The notes: generated by a model from the letters alone, not told the origin. DNA of 64,000 nt from Luteimicrobium subarcticum (GCF_002798015.1 NZ_PGTZ01000007.1:576222-640221); one strand, 5' to 3'. Shown: positions 21,224-29,996, counted from the first letter of the stretch. Numbers and translations: made by a program.

Positions 21224-23161
21224 TCAGCCCCCGACCTGCTCCGAGAGGTCCAGCCACCGCTCCTCGAGCGAGGCCACCTCCTCCTCGAGATCACGCAGCG
21301 CGCCCGTCTGCTCGCCCAGCCACACGAAGTCCGACTGGTCGTGCTCCGCCATCGACACGTGCAGCCCGTCGATGTCCTTCTGCAGCCGCGTCAGGCGCCG
21401 GTCGATCGACTCGATCTCCTTGCGCGCCGCATGGAGCGCGGCCCCCGACAGCGCGGGCGTGGACGGGCGGGCCGGGGTCCCCGCGTGCGGGTCTACCATC
21501 CGCTCGCTCGTACCTCGGTCGCTCCCGCCAGACCCGCCACGACCCGCACGCGAGGACCCCGGACCGCCCTCGACGTCCCCGCCACCGACACCCTCCGCCC
21601 CCGTGCGCACCGGGTCGGCGGCGCGCAGGCGGAGGTACTCGTCCACGCCGCCCGGCAGGTGGCGGAACCGTCCGCCGAAGATGGCGTACTGCTGGTCGGT
21701 GACGCGCTCGAGCAGGTAGCGGTCGTGCGACACCACGATGAGGGTGCCCGGCCACGAGTCGAGGAGGTCCTCGATCGCGGTGAGCATGTCGGTGTCCATG
21801 TCGTTCGTCGGCTCGTCGAGGACGAGGACGTTCGGCTCGTCGAGCAGGATCAGCAGCAGCTGCAGGCGGCGGCGCTGGCCGCCCGAGAGGTCCTGGACGG
21901 GCGTCTGGAGCTGCGCGCTCGTGAACCCGAGACGCTCGAGGAGCTGCCCCGGTGTGAGGTCGCGGGCGCTCGACCCCGTACCGACCTGGTACGTCGTCCG
22001 CTTGCGGCCCACGACGTCGGACACGCGCTCGCGGCCCACGTCCTTCAGCTCGGCGAGCTCCTGCGTGAGCGTCGCGACGTTGACGGTCTTGCCGCGCTTG
22101 ACCCGCCCGGACGTCGGGTCGAGCGCACCCGTGACCAGGCCCAGCAGCGTCGACTTGCCCGCGCCGTTCACGCCGAGGATGCCCGTCCGCTCGCCCGGCG
22201 CGATGCGCCACGTCACGTCGCGCAGGACCTCGCGGTCCGGCGTGGGGGAACCGTCCGCGGCCGGCGGCCCGGGGTACGAGACCGACACGTCGACGATGTC
22301 GACGACGTCCTTGCCGAGGCGGCTCGTCGCCAGGCGCGTCAGCTCGACCGCGTCGCGGATCGGGGGGACGTCCTCGATGAGCTGGTTCGCCGCGTCGATC
22401 CGGAACCGCGGCTTCGACGTGCGCGCCGGTGCGCCGCGGCGCAGCCACGCGAGCTCCTTGCGCATGAGGTTCTGACGCTTCTGCTCGACCACCGCGGCCT
22501 GCCGGTCGCGCTCGACGCGCTGCAGCACGTACGCCGCGTACCCGCCCTCGAACGGCTCCACGATCTGGTCGTGCACCTCCCACGTCGCGGTGCACACCTC
22601 GTCGAGGAACCAGCGGTCGTGCGTCACCACGAGCAGGCCACCCTGGTTCGACGACCAGCGACGCTTGAGGTGCTCCGCCAGCCACGTCACGCCCTCGACG
22701 TCCAGGTGGTTGGTCGGCTCGTCGAGGATCAGGACGTCCCAGTCGCCCACGAGCAGGTTCGCCAGGCCCACGCGACGACGCTGCCCACCGGACAGGTCAC
22801 CGACCCGCCCCTCCCAGGGGAGGTCCGCGACGAGCCCCGTCACGACGTCGCGCATGCGGGCGTCCGACGCCCACTCGTGCTCCTCGCGGTCGCCGACGAC
22901 GGCGTGGCGGACCGTCAGGTCGGGGTCGATCTCGCCCGACTGGTCGAGCATCCCGACGTGCACGTCCCGCCGGACCGTCACCCGGCCCGCGTCCGGCTCG
23001 GCGCGTCCGCCCAGCAGGTTGAGGAGGGTCGACTTGCCGTCACCGTTGCGTCCGACGATGCCGATCCGGTCGCCGTCCTCGACGCCCACGGTCACGGCGT
23101 CCAGGACGACCTTGGTCGGAAACTCGACGTGGAGGGACTCGCCCCCGAGTAGATGCGCCAC
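21224..23161 (-). CDS. ABC-F family ATPase (Uup-like) carrying a repeat-C insertion
   Basis: Soluble duplicated-ATPase ABC protein, 645 residues, with no membrane segments; ABC-F proteins act on ribosomes or translation quality control. Start is GTG at 23159-23161 (VAHLLGGESLHVEFPT), since all upstream residues of the longer frame look non-coding. Domain 1 has Walker A GRNGDGKST and signature LSGGQRRRVGLANLL; domain 2 has GVNGAGKST and LSGGQRRRLQLLL; DEPTN follows both. The C-terminal coiled coil (RKEIESIDRRLTRLQKDIDG) is of Uup type. Between domain 2 and the coil, residues about 534-564 are encoded by a complete copy of repeat C, in frame and without stops. That segment (Gly/Ser/Arg-rich) has no counterpart in the family. 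Confidence 0.9.
   Translation of the reverse strand: MAHLLGGESLHVEFPTKVVLDAVTVGVEDGDRIGIVGRNGDGKSTLLNLLGGRAEPDAGRVTVRRDVHVGMLDQSGEIDPDLTVRHAVVGDREEHEWASDARMRDVVTGLVADLPWEGRVGDLSGGQRRRVGLANLLVGDWDVLILDEPTNHLDVEGVTWLAEHLKRRWSSNQGGLLVVTHDRWFLDEVCTATWEVHDQIVEPFEGGYAAYVLQRVERDRQAAVVEQKRQNLMRKELAWLRRGAPARTSKPRFRIDAANQLIEDVPPIRDAVELTRLATSRLGKDVVDIVDVSVSYPGPPAADGSPTPDREVLRDVTWRIAPGERTGILGVNGAGKSTLLGLVTGALDPTSGRVKRGKTVNVATLTQELAELKDVGRERVSDVVGRKRTTYQVGTGSSARDLTPGQLLERLGFTSAQLQTPVQDLSGGQRRRLQLLLILLDEPNVLVLDEPTNDMDTDMLTAIEDLLDSWPGTLIVVSHDRYLLERVTDQQYAIFGGRFRHLPGGVDEYLRLRAADPVRTGAEGVGGGDVEGGPGSSRAGRGGSGGSDRGTSERMVDPHAGTPARPSTPALSGAALHAARKEIESIDRRLTRLQKDIDGLHVSMAEHDQSDFVWLGEQTGALRDLEEEVASLEERWLDLSEQVGG
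21472..21562. repeat. Repeat C copy 1, inside the ABC-F gene
   Basis: Arms 21472-21493 and 21541-21562 (22 nt each) are complementary with one mismatch. The core 21494-21540 (47 nt) begins TACCATCCGCTCGCTCG and ends CCCGCCAGACCCGCCAC. The core is shared with the copies at 29670 and 44604, while the arms are unrelated in sequence to theirs. It is translated as part of the ABC-F linker from the opposite strand. Confidence 0.9.
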
Positions 23162-23313
23162 CCCAGAAGGGTAGTCGCGACGTCGCGCCCGCCCGGCCGA
23201 CCGTGCACCGACCGCCCTGCTGCAGCCCCCGCCCGCTGGTGGCGCGCGCCCCGCGTCGCCCCGCTTGCGCCCGTCGCGCTCGCACCCGTCCCGCGCACGC
23301 CCGTGCGCGGTGT

Positions 23314-23485
23314 GTTCGTGACGCACACCGCCGGAGCCGCCACGCGGTCGCGCCGCGTTCGTGACGTGGAGCACCCGAGCTGCGGCGCGGTCGGCGTCCG
23401 TGGGAGGTCTTCGGGCGAGATGGCGCGGTCCCCACGCCGGCTGCGGGGGCGCTCGCCGGCTGCTGTGGTGCGTGGCGTCACGAAC
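23314..23485. repeat. Repeat B, copies at 3' side of DUF559 gene 2
   Basis: Forward units GTTCGTGACG start at 23314 and 23357 (43 bp apart). An inverted unit CGTCACGAAC lies at 23476-23485, preceded by GTGGTGCGTGG. The inverted unit supplies the TGA stop of the DUF559 gene. The rest of the 316-bp gap from 23162 to 23477 has no gene that I can support. Confidence 0.85.
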
Positions 23486-24413
23486 GCGCCGGGACGGGGA
23501 GCGTCGCCATGCGGGCCACCGCTGTGCGGTCGGGTGCGGCGAGAGCGGCCCGCACGGCCCGGGGCACGATCGTCGGGTCGCCCATGACGTCCTCGAACGT
23601 GAAGCGCAGGACCACGAACCCCCGTGCGACGAGCTCGCGGTCGCGCCGCCGGTCCTCGCGGTACTCACCGCGACGGGAGTGGTACTCGAAGCCGTCGCAC
23701 TCGACGATCACGTGCTCGACCTGCAGGTCCACCTCGCCCACGCCGACGTGGACGACGTGCGGCACCGGCGCGAAGCCGGCGTCGACCAGCGCGAGACGCG
23801 CGCGCGTCTCGAGGCCCGAGTCCACGCGTCCGTCCGCCAGGGCGAGCGCGGTCCACGCCGCACGGGGTGCGTTGGGCGCCAGGCACCGCGCGACGTCGGC
23901 CTTCGTCACGAGGTCGTCCTTCAGGGCGAGGTCGACCGCCTCGACGGCCTGGTCGCGCGGGCGGCACACGAGTGCCCGCGCGAGTGCGTGGGCGAGGGGT
24001 TGCACCGGGGCGAGCTGGTCGGGCGCCTGTGCGAGCAGGTGGGTGCGGTGGCGTCGGACGACGGCGAGCTCCGCCCGAGGCCAGCGGCTGCAGCTCTTGT
24101 CCAGGGGGACGGCGAGGTGCGTCTCTCGTGGCGCGTCGATGAGCTCGATCCCGTGGATCGCGACCGCGGTCACGCAGTCGACGTGGCCTCCGAACCGTGC
24201 CGCGGTGACGACGGCGGCGTGCGTCCCGGGCAGTGTGTACGTCGCGCGGGCCGCCCGGACGACGAGCCCGGCGCGGACGAGGTTGCGCAGCGTGTTCCGC
24301 TCGGCGTCGTCGCGGACCAGGTCGCGGTGCGCCGCCGCCCCGCCGAGGTCCCGGAGGCGGGCGAGGACGGTCGAGCTCAGCAGCGTCTGGAGAGTGGGCC
24401 GGCGGGGTGGCAT
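23478..24413 (-). CDS. AbiEi-like N-terminus plus DUF559 (Vsr-like nuclease fold) protein 2
   Basis: Paralogue of the protein at 1319-2263, 311 residues. ATG at 24411-24413 (MPPRRPTLQTLLSSTVLARL) is preferred over a longer frame. The N-terminal winged-helix-like region (RNLVRAGLVVRAARATYTLPG) aligns with RALVRTGQVDRVGHGTYAMPG of paralogue 1. The C-terminal DUF559 domain has GEVDLQVEHVIVECDGFEYH, YREDRRRDRELVARGFVVLR and FTFEDV. Here the presumed metal-site ELDG is ECDG. The block YREDRRRDRELVARG is identical in both paralogues. Repeat B units flank the gene on both sides, and one overlaps its stop codon. The biological role is unknown; a DNA-binding or nicking protein acting on its flanking repeats is a hypothesis only. 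Confidence 0.85.
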   Translation of the reverse strand: MPPRRPTLQTLLSSTVLARLRDLGGAAAHRDLVRDDAERNTLRNLVRAGLVVRAARATYTLPGTHAAVVTAARFGGHVDCVTAVAIHGIELIDAPRETHLAVPLDKSCSRWPRAELAVVRRHRTHLLAQAPDQLAPVQPLAHALARALVCRPRDQAVEAVDLALKDDLVTKADVARCLAPNAPRAAWTALALADGRVDSGLETRARLALVDAGFAPVPHVVHVGVGEVDLQVEHVIVECDGFEYHSRRGEYREDRRRDRELVARGFVVLRFTFEDVMGDPTIVPRAVRAALAAPDRTAVARMATLPVPARS

Positions 24414-24649
24414 CGCACCGTTGTGCCACGGGAGCGTCGTCCGCCGCCGCGCCCCGACGACCCGTTGGGGATGACCCCAGCGCGCGGGGGGTCTGTGCAC
24501 GGGCGTCGGACGTCGTCTCGCCGGGGGTCTGCGCCAGGAGTCCTGCCCGCGCTCTCGTGGCGATCGTGTCCCGGGACCCTCTCCCGCGACCCCTCGTGGG
24601 AGCGCGCGGCGCCGACGTGAATGCTCGGGCCCGCCGCGGTGACCGGCGC

Positions 24650-24894
24650 GTTCGTGACGCGGAGCACCAGAGCTCTGCCGTGTCGAGGGCCGTTCGTGAC
24701 GTCACGCAACACGACCCCCTCCGGCAGTCCCCGCAACACGGATCGCGCAGGAAGGCCGATCAGGAGGTGTCCGGACGACTCCGCGCCCACCCCCGGCTGA
24801 GGGCTGTGGTGCGTGGCGTCACGAACGCGAAGGGCGGGCGGTGGGTCGCGGGAGGGCTGTGGTGCGTGGCGTCACGAACGCGAAGGGCGGGCGG
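24650..24894. repeat. Repeat B, copies at 5' side of DUF559 gene 2
   Basis: Forward units GTTCGTGACG start at 24650 and 24692; the second contains the perfect palindrome CGTGACGTCACG (24695-24706). Inverted units CGTCACGAAC lie at 24817-24826 and 24870-24879. These two sit inside a perfect 43-bp direct duplication (24799-24841 and 24852-24894). The array occupies the gap between the DUF559 start and the end of the fdhF-like gene. The remainder of that 499-bp gap (24414-24649) shows no gene. Confidence 0.88.
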
Positions 24895-24912
24895 CGCCTT
24901 CGTGAGCGCGCG

Positions 24913-27288
24913 TCATGCCGGCGCCGGGACCACCGCGGGCTCGGGGGCGCGCTCGAGCCGCACGACGACGGCCTTCGACACGGGAGTATTCGACGTCTCC
25001 GCGACGGCGTCGAGCGGGACGAGCACGTTCGCCTCGGGGAAGTACGTGGCGGCGCACCCCCGCGCGCTCGGGTACGCGACGACGCGCAGCCCGGGCAGCA
25101 CGCGGTCGACGCCGTCGGTGTGCTCGCCGTGCAGGTCGACGCGGTCGCCGTCGGCGAGCCCGAGGTCGGCGAGGTCGTCGGGGTTGACGAACACGACAGC
25201 ACGCCCGTGCTTGATGCCGCGGTACCGGTCGTTCGGCGCGTAGACGGTGGTGTTGAACTGGTCGTGGGCGCGCACGGTCTGCAGGAGCAGGCGTCCGGCC
25301 GGCAGGTCGATGGCTTCGAGCGCGTTCACGGTGAGGTGCGCCTTGCCGTCGGACGTCGGGAAGGTGCGCGAGTCGCGCGGGCCGTGGGGCAGGACGAACC
25401 CGCTCTCGCGGCGGATCTTCGCGTTGTAGTCCTCGCACCCGGGCACGACGGCCGCGATGTGGTCGCGGATCGTGTCGTAGTCGCGCTCGAACGCGGCCCA
25501 GTCGACCGGACCGTCGCCCTGCGGCCGGCGTCCGAGCACCTCGCGGGCGAGCCGCGACACGATCGCCACCTCGGAGAGCAGGTTCGGTCCGACGGGCTCG
25601 ACGGCGCCGCGCGAGGCGTGCACGGCGCACACGGAGTCCTCGACGGACACGAACTGCTCGCCGGACCCCTGCCGGTCGATCTCGGTGCGGCCGAGGCACG
25701 GCAGGATCAGGGCGGCGTCGCCGGTGACGGCGTGGGACCGGTTGAGCTTGGTCGAGACCTGGACTGTCAGCGCGGCGCGGGAGACCGCGGCCTCGGCGGC
25801 GGTGGTGTCGGAGATCGCGCCGACGAGGTTCCCGCCGAGCGCGAACAGCACCTTGGCCCGCCCGTCGGCGAGCGCGCGGATCGAGTCGACGGCGTCGAGC
25901 CCGTGGTGCCGCGGGACGGTGATGCCGAACTCGGCGTCGAGCGCGTCGAGGAAGCTCGCGGGCATCTGCTCCCAGATGCCCATGGTGCGGTCGCCCTGGA
26001 CGTTGGAGTGCCCGCGGATGGGGGACGCCCCGGCCCCGGGCTTGCCGATGTTCCCGCGCAGCAGGAGGAGGTTGATGACCTCCTTGATGGTGGGGACGGC
26101 CTTCTTGTGCTGGGTGAGCCCCATGGCCCAGGTGATGATGACGCGGTCGGCGGCGAGGTACCGGTCCGCCAGCTCGTCGATCTCCTCGGTGCGTAGCCCC
26201 GTGGCGCGCAGGACCTCGTCCTCGTCGAGTGCGGCGAGGTGTGCGCGCAGGGCGTCGAGCCCCGTGGTGTGCTCGGCGAGGAACGCGTGGTCGAGGACGG
26301 TGCCGGGGGCGGCGTCCTCCGCGTCGAGCACCCGCTTCGAGACGGCTTGGAGGAGCGCCATGTCGCCGCCGAGGCGCACCTGGAGGAACTGGTCGGCGAG
26401 CTGGGTACCGCGTCCGAGGATCCCGCGAGGGCGCTGCGGGTTCTTGTACCGCAGGAGCCCGGCCTCGGGGAGCGGGTTGACGGCGACGATCTGCGCACCC
26501 TTGCCCTTGGCGTCCTCGAGCGCCGTGAGCATGCGGGGGTGGTTGGTGCCGGGGTTCTGCCCCATGATCACGATGAGGTCGGCCTGCTCGAAGTCGTCGT
26601 ACAGGACGGTGGACTTGCCGACGCCGATGGTGTCGCCCATCGCGGCGCCGGTGGACTCGTGGCACATGTTGGAGCAGTCGGGCAGGTTGTTGGTCCCGAA
26701 GGCGCGGACGAAGAGCTGGTAGGCGAACGCCGCCTCGTTGGACGCCCGGCCGGAGGTGTAGAAGACGGCCTGGTCGGGGGTGTCGAGCGCGGTGAGGTGG
26801 TCGGCGACGATCGAGAACGCCTGCTCCCACGTGACGGGCGTGTACAGATCGGACCCCGGTGCTTTGTACACGGGGTCGACGAGCCGTCCCTGCTGGCCGA
26901 GCCAGTGCTCGGTGCGCCCGCGCAGCGACGACACGGGGTTGTCGCGCCAGAACGCCGGGTGGATCGTCAGCGGCGTGGCCTCCCAGTTGACAGCCTTCGC
27001 GCCGTTCTCGCAGAACTCGGCGGCCTTGCGGCGGTCCGGGTCGGGCCAGGCGCAGCTCATGCAGTCGAACCCGTGCTGGTGGTTCATGCGCAGCAGCAGC
27101 TTGGCCGACCGGGCGACGCCCATGCCGTGCAGCGACGGGTCGAGCGCGTGCAGGATGCCGGGCACGCCGGCGGCCCACTGCCGCGGCGGACGCACCTCGG
27201 GGTCCGGCCCCTCCTCGGGGGCTCCCGCCGCGCGCGGGACGCCCGGCTCGGACGTGCCCTGCGGCGTGGGGTGCGTGTTCGTGCTCAT
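24913..27288 (-). CDS. FdhF/YdeP-family molybdopterin oxidoreductase
   Basis: Bis-MGD molybdenum oxidoreductase, 791 residues, of the YdeP (formate dehydrogenase H-related) family. It is cytoplasmic, with no Tat signal. Conserved blocks: FDCMSCAWPDPDRRKAAEFCENGAKAVN at the N-terminus (only part of the Cys set for a 4Fe-4S cluster), FYTSGRASNEAAFAYQLF, SNMCHESTG (the usual metal-ligand region), MGQNPGTNHPRML, a GHSNVQGDRTMGIWE block and the C-terminal cofactor-binding domain beginning TVRAHDQFNTTVY. It overlaps fdhD by four bases on the same strand, and FdhD is the sulfur-transfer chaperone for such enzymes, so the pair is functionally linked. With the divergent formaldehyde dehydrogenase it suggests formate oxidation to CO2; activity on formate itself is inferred. 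Confidence 0.9.
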   Translation of the reverse strand: MSTNTHPTPQGTSEPGVPRAAGAPEEGPDPEVRPPRQWAAGVPGILHALDPSLHGMGVARSAKLLLRMNHQHGFDCMSCAWPDPDRRKAAEFCENGAKAVNWEATPLTIHPAFWRDNPVSSLRGRTEHWLGQQGRLVDPVYKAPGSDLYTPVTWEQAFSIVADHLTALDTPDQAVFYTSGRASNEAAFAYQLFVRAFGTNNLPDCSNMCHESTGAAMGDTIGVGKSTVLYDDFEQADLIVIMGQNPGTNHPRMLTALEDAKGKGAQIVAVNPLPEAGLLRYKNPQRPRGILGRGTQLADQFLQVRLGGDMALLQAVSKRVLDAEDAAPGTVLDHAFLAEHTTGLDALRAHLAALDEDEVLRATGLRTEEIDELADRYLAADRVIITWAMGLTQHKKAVPTIKEVINLLLLRGNIGKPGAGASPIRGHSNVQGDRTMGIWEQMPASFLDALDAEFGITVPRHHGLDAVDSIRALADGRAKVLFALGGNLVGAISDTTAAEAAVSRAALTVQVSTKLNRSHAVTGDAALILPCLGRTEIDRQGSGEQFVSVEDSVCAVHASRGAVEPVGPNLLSEVAIVSRLAREVLGRRPQGDGPVDWAAFERDYDTIRDHIAAVVPGCEDYNAKIRRESGFVLPHGPRDSRTFPTSDGKAHLTVNALEAIDLPAGRLLLQTVRAHDQFNTTVYAPNDRYRGIKHGRAVVFVNPDDLADLGLADGDRVDLHGEHTDGVDRVLPGLRVVAYPSARGCAATYFPEANVLVPLDAVAETSNTPVSKAVVVRLERAPEPAVVPAPA

Positions 27289-28241
27289 GCGGCGGCTCCG
27301 GTGCGGGGGGTGCGCTCCGGGGGAGCGGCGGACGACGGGTCGGGCGGGTTGTCGTGCACGTGCACGCGCGCGTCGGCGCCGTCGTGCGACGGGTCGCCGG
27401 CGTCGTCGAGGACGCGCTGCTCGCCCGCGTACACCACCATCGACCCACCGCGCAGGAAGCCGACGAGCGTGACCCCGACGTCCTCGGCGAGCTCGACCGC
27501 GAGCGACGACGGCGCCGACACCGCGGCCAGCACGGGGATCCCGGCGGTGTACGCCTTCTGCGTCAGCTCGAAGCTCGCCCGCCCGGACACCATGAGGACC
27601 GTGCCGCGCAGCGGCAGCCGACCTGACGTCAGGGCCCAGCCGACCACCTTGTCGACGGCGTTGTGGCGGCCGACGTCCTCACGCACGACGAGCAGCTCGC
27701 CCGTCGCCGCGTCGAACAGGCCGGCGGCGTGCAGCCCGCCCGTCTTCTCGAAGACCGCCTGGGTGGCGCGCAGCCGGTCCGGGAACGTCACGAGCAGGTC
27801 GGGTGCCACGCGGACGTCGTCGTCCCGGACCTCGAACGCCGACCGGGTGCGGACCGCGTCGATGCTCGTCCGGCCGCACAGACCGCACGCCGACGTCGTC
27901 AGGACGTTGCGCTCGAGGCTCGCGGACGGCCCCGGCACACCGGCGGCCAGCCGGACGTCCACGACGTTGTACATGTTCGGCTCGCCCGGTGTACCGGCGC
28001 ACACCTGTGCCGTCGCGACGTCGGCAGCGCCGCCCACGACGCCCTCCGCCACGAGGTAACCCGTCGCGAGCTCGATGTCGTGCCCCGGCGTGCGCATCGT
28101 GACGGCGAGCCGGCGCCCGCCCACCCGGATCTCGAGCGGCTCCTCCGCCGCGAGGACGTCCTCGCGGCGCGACACGGACACCCCGTCCGGGGGATCGGTC
28201 CGCACCCTGACAACACGTCGACGAACGGTCACACGACTCAT
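27285..28241 (-). CDS. fdhD: Formate dehydrogenase sulfurtransferase FdhD
   Basis: FdhD passes sulfur from a cysteine desulfurase to the molybdenum cofactor of formate dehydrogenases; it is needed for their activity and acts in the cytoplasm. 318 residues from ATG at 28239-28241 (MSRVTVRRRVVRVR). The redox-active motif is CGLCGRTSID. Other family marks are TPGHDIELATGYLVAEGVV, VFEKTGGLHAAGLFD, REDVGRHNAVDKVVG and VSGRASFELTQKA. The C-terminus has a charged His/Asp/Pro-rich tail of about 45 residues beyond the normal domain. The stop overlaps the start of the fdhF-like gene (ATGA-type), so the two are translationally coupled, fdhD first. Confidence 0.96.
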   Translation of the reverse strand: MSRVTVRRRVVRVRTDPPDGVSVSRREDVLAAEEPLEIRVGGRRLAVTMRTPGHDIELATGYLVAEGVVGGAADVATAQVCAGTPGEPNMYNVVDVRLAAGVPGPSASLERNVLTTSACGLCGRTSIDAVRTRSAFEVRDDDVRVAPDLLVTFPDRLRATQAVFEKTGGLHAAGLFDAATGELLVVREDVGRHNAVDKVVGWALTSGRLPLRGTVLMVSGRASFELTQKAYTAGIPVLAAVSAPSSLAVELAEDVGVTLVGFLRGGSMVVYAGEQRVLDDAGDPSHDGADARVHVHDNPPDPSSAAPPERTPRTGAAA

Positions 28242-28396
28242 GACACCCAGGCCTAGCACCCCCGGTCGGCCGAGGCAACGACGAGCCGCCCTCCCGCACT
28301 GCGAGGGACGGCCCTCGGTGCCTATGGTCGAAGGACCGGAGCAGGGGACGAGGCAGCGCCTGGGCGAACCCCGGGCGCGTGGTCAAGGAGGATCAC

Positions 28397-29617
28397 ATGG
28401 CAGAGAAGAACCGCGCGGTCGCGTACAAGTCGGCCGGCACGGTCGAGGTCATCGACATCGACTACCCCACGTTCGAGCTCAAGGACGGCCCCGGCGTCAA
28501 CCCCGCGAACGTCGGACGCAAGGTCCCCCACGGCGCGATCGTCAAGACCGTCGCGACCAACATCTGCGGCTCCGACCAGCACATGGTCCGCGGACGCACC
28601 ACGGCACCGCCGGACCTCGTCCTCGGTCACGAGATCACCGGGGAGGTCGTCGAGGTCGGACCCGACGTCGAGTTCGTCAAGGTCGGCGACCTCGTGTCCG
28701 TGCCGTTCAACATTGCCTGCGGGCGCTGCAAGAACTGCAAGGAGCGCAAGACCGGCATCTGCCTCAACGTCAACCCCGACCGGCCCGGCAGCGCCTACGG
28801 GTACGTCGACATGGGTGGCTGGGTCGGTGGGCAGGCCAACTACGTCCTCGTCCCCTACGCGGACTTCAACGCCCTCGTGTTCCCCGACAAGGACCGCGCG
28901 ATGGAGAAGATCCTCGACCTCGCCATGCTCTCCGACATCTTCCCGACGGGGTTCCACGGCGCCGTCACCGCAGGCGTCGGCGTCGGGTCCACCGTGTACG
29001 TCGCCGGAGCCGGACCCGTCGGGCTCGCCGCCGCGACCGGCGCCCAGCTGCTCGGCGCGGCCGTCGTCATCGTCGGCGACATGAACGCCGACCGGCTCGC
29101 ACAGGCCCGCTCGTTCGGGTGCGAGACCGTCGACCTCACGAAGGGCGCCCCCGAGGACCAGATCGAACAGATCCTCGGCGTCCCCGAGGTCGACTGCGGC
29201 GTCGACGCCGTCGGCTTCGAGGCCAAGGGACACGGATCCGACTCCGACCACGAAGCACCCGCGACGGTCCTCAACTCCCTCATGGACATCACTGCCGCCG
29301 GCGGCGCGCTCGGCATCCCCGGCCTCTACGTCACCGGCGACCCCGGCGGCATCGACGAGGCCGCCCAGAAGGGTTCGCTGTCCCTCAGCCTCGGCACCGG
29401 GTGGGCCAAGTCGCTGTCGTTCACGACCGGGCAGTGTCCCGTCATGAAGTACAACTACGGGCTCATGCAGGCGATCCTGCACGACCGCGTCCACATCGCG
29501 AAGAACGTCAACGCGACCGCCATCGGGATCGAGGACGCACCGCGCGGGTACGCCGAGTTCGACTCCGGGGCAGCGCAGAAGTTCGTGATCGACGCGAACG
29601 GGTACCTGGGGTCGTAG
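28397..29617 (+). CDS. fdhA: Glutathione-independent formaldehyde dehydrogenase
   Basis: Zinc-dependent medium-chain dehydrogenase, 406 residues, oxidising formaldehyde to formate with NAD without added thiol. ATG at 28397 has a strong ribosome site (AAGGAGG, 28385-28391). Catalytic zinc region: NICGSDQHMVRGRT and LGHEITGEV. The structural zinc site is GRCKNCKERKTGIC. The Rossmann motif is VYVAGAGPVGLAAATGAQLLGA. The long insertion typical of Pseudomonas-type FdhA (EAKGHGSDSDHEAPATVLNS) is present. The gene is divergent from fdhD-fdhF with 155 bp between starts, so a shared control region is likely. Together the three genes form a formaldehyde-to-CO2 detoxification route. Confidence 0.95.
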   Translation: MAEKNRAVAYKSAGTVEVIDIDYPTFELKDGPGVNPANVGRKVPHGAIVKTVATNICGSDQHMVRGRTTAPPDLVLGHEITGEVVEVGPDVEFVKVGDLVSVPFNIACGRCKNCKERKTGICLNVNPDRPGSAYGYVDMGGWVGGQANYVLVPYADFNALVFPDKDRAMEKILDLAMLSDIFPTGFHGAVTAGVGVGSTVYVAGAGPVGLAAATGAQLLGAAVVIVGDMNADRLAQARSFGCETVDLTKGAPEDQIEQILGVPEVDCGVDAVGFEAKGHGSDSDHEAPATVLNSLMDITAAGGALGIPGLYVTGDPGGIDEAAQKGSLSLSLGTGWAKSLSFTTGQCPVMKYNYGLMQAILHDRVHIAKNVNATAIGIEDAPRGYAEFDSGAAQKFVIDANGYLGS

Positions 29618-29669
29618 GTCGGTGTCGTCCGGTCGTCGCCGGGCGTCGGGGCGTCGGCTTGGGGCGCGG

Positions 29670-29757
29670 GTGGGGAGGTCGCCCGGTCTCCGTCCGGCCC
29701 CTCGTGCCTCGGGGCCTCCCGCCAGACCCGCCACGACCGGGCGACACACCTCCCCAC
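29670..29757. repeat. Repeat C copy 2, intergenic
   Basis: Left arm 29670-29688 (GTGGGGAGGTCGCCCGGTC) and right arm 29735-29757 pair fully apart from a 4-nt bulge. The 46-nt core 29689-29734 ends CCTCCCGCCAGACCCGCCAC, as in copies 1 and 3. It lies 52 bp after fdhA and could act as its terminator. It also lies near a repeat B pair, so this 379-bp gap (29618-29996) is largely made of repeats. Confidence 0.9.
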
Positions 29758-29822
29758 TCCCGTCCGTGAGCGTCCGCGTACGTGCCTCGCGCGTCGCGGG
29801 CGGGCGGGCTCGGGGCGTCACG

Positions 29823-29985
29823 GTTCGTGACGCCAGCCACCACAGCGACCTCTTCTCGGGGTCGGTGACGGCGGCCCGGTGGTCGGGGCCGGCGTGATTC
29901 CGCGCGGGGCACTCACCGGGACGGTCGACGCGTCCTCGTCGGCGGCGGACGCGGCGAGAGGCTGTGGTGCTCCGCGTCACGAAGC
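29823..29985. repeat. Repeat B, solitary inverted pair
   Basis: A forward unit starts GTTCGTGACGCCAGCCACCA at 29823 and an inverted unit (GCTGTGGTGCTCCGCGTCAC then GAAGC) spans 29961-29985, with about 115 nt between them. No DUF559 gene is adjacent, so this copy pair is about 5 kb away from its presumed partner. It lies 12 bp from the end of the MFS gene. Confidence 0.82.
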
Positions 29986-29996
29986 AAGCCGTCAGG

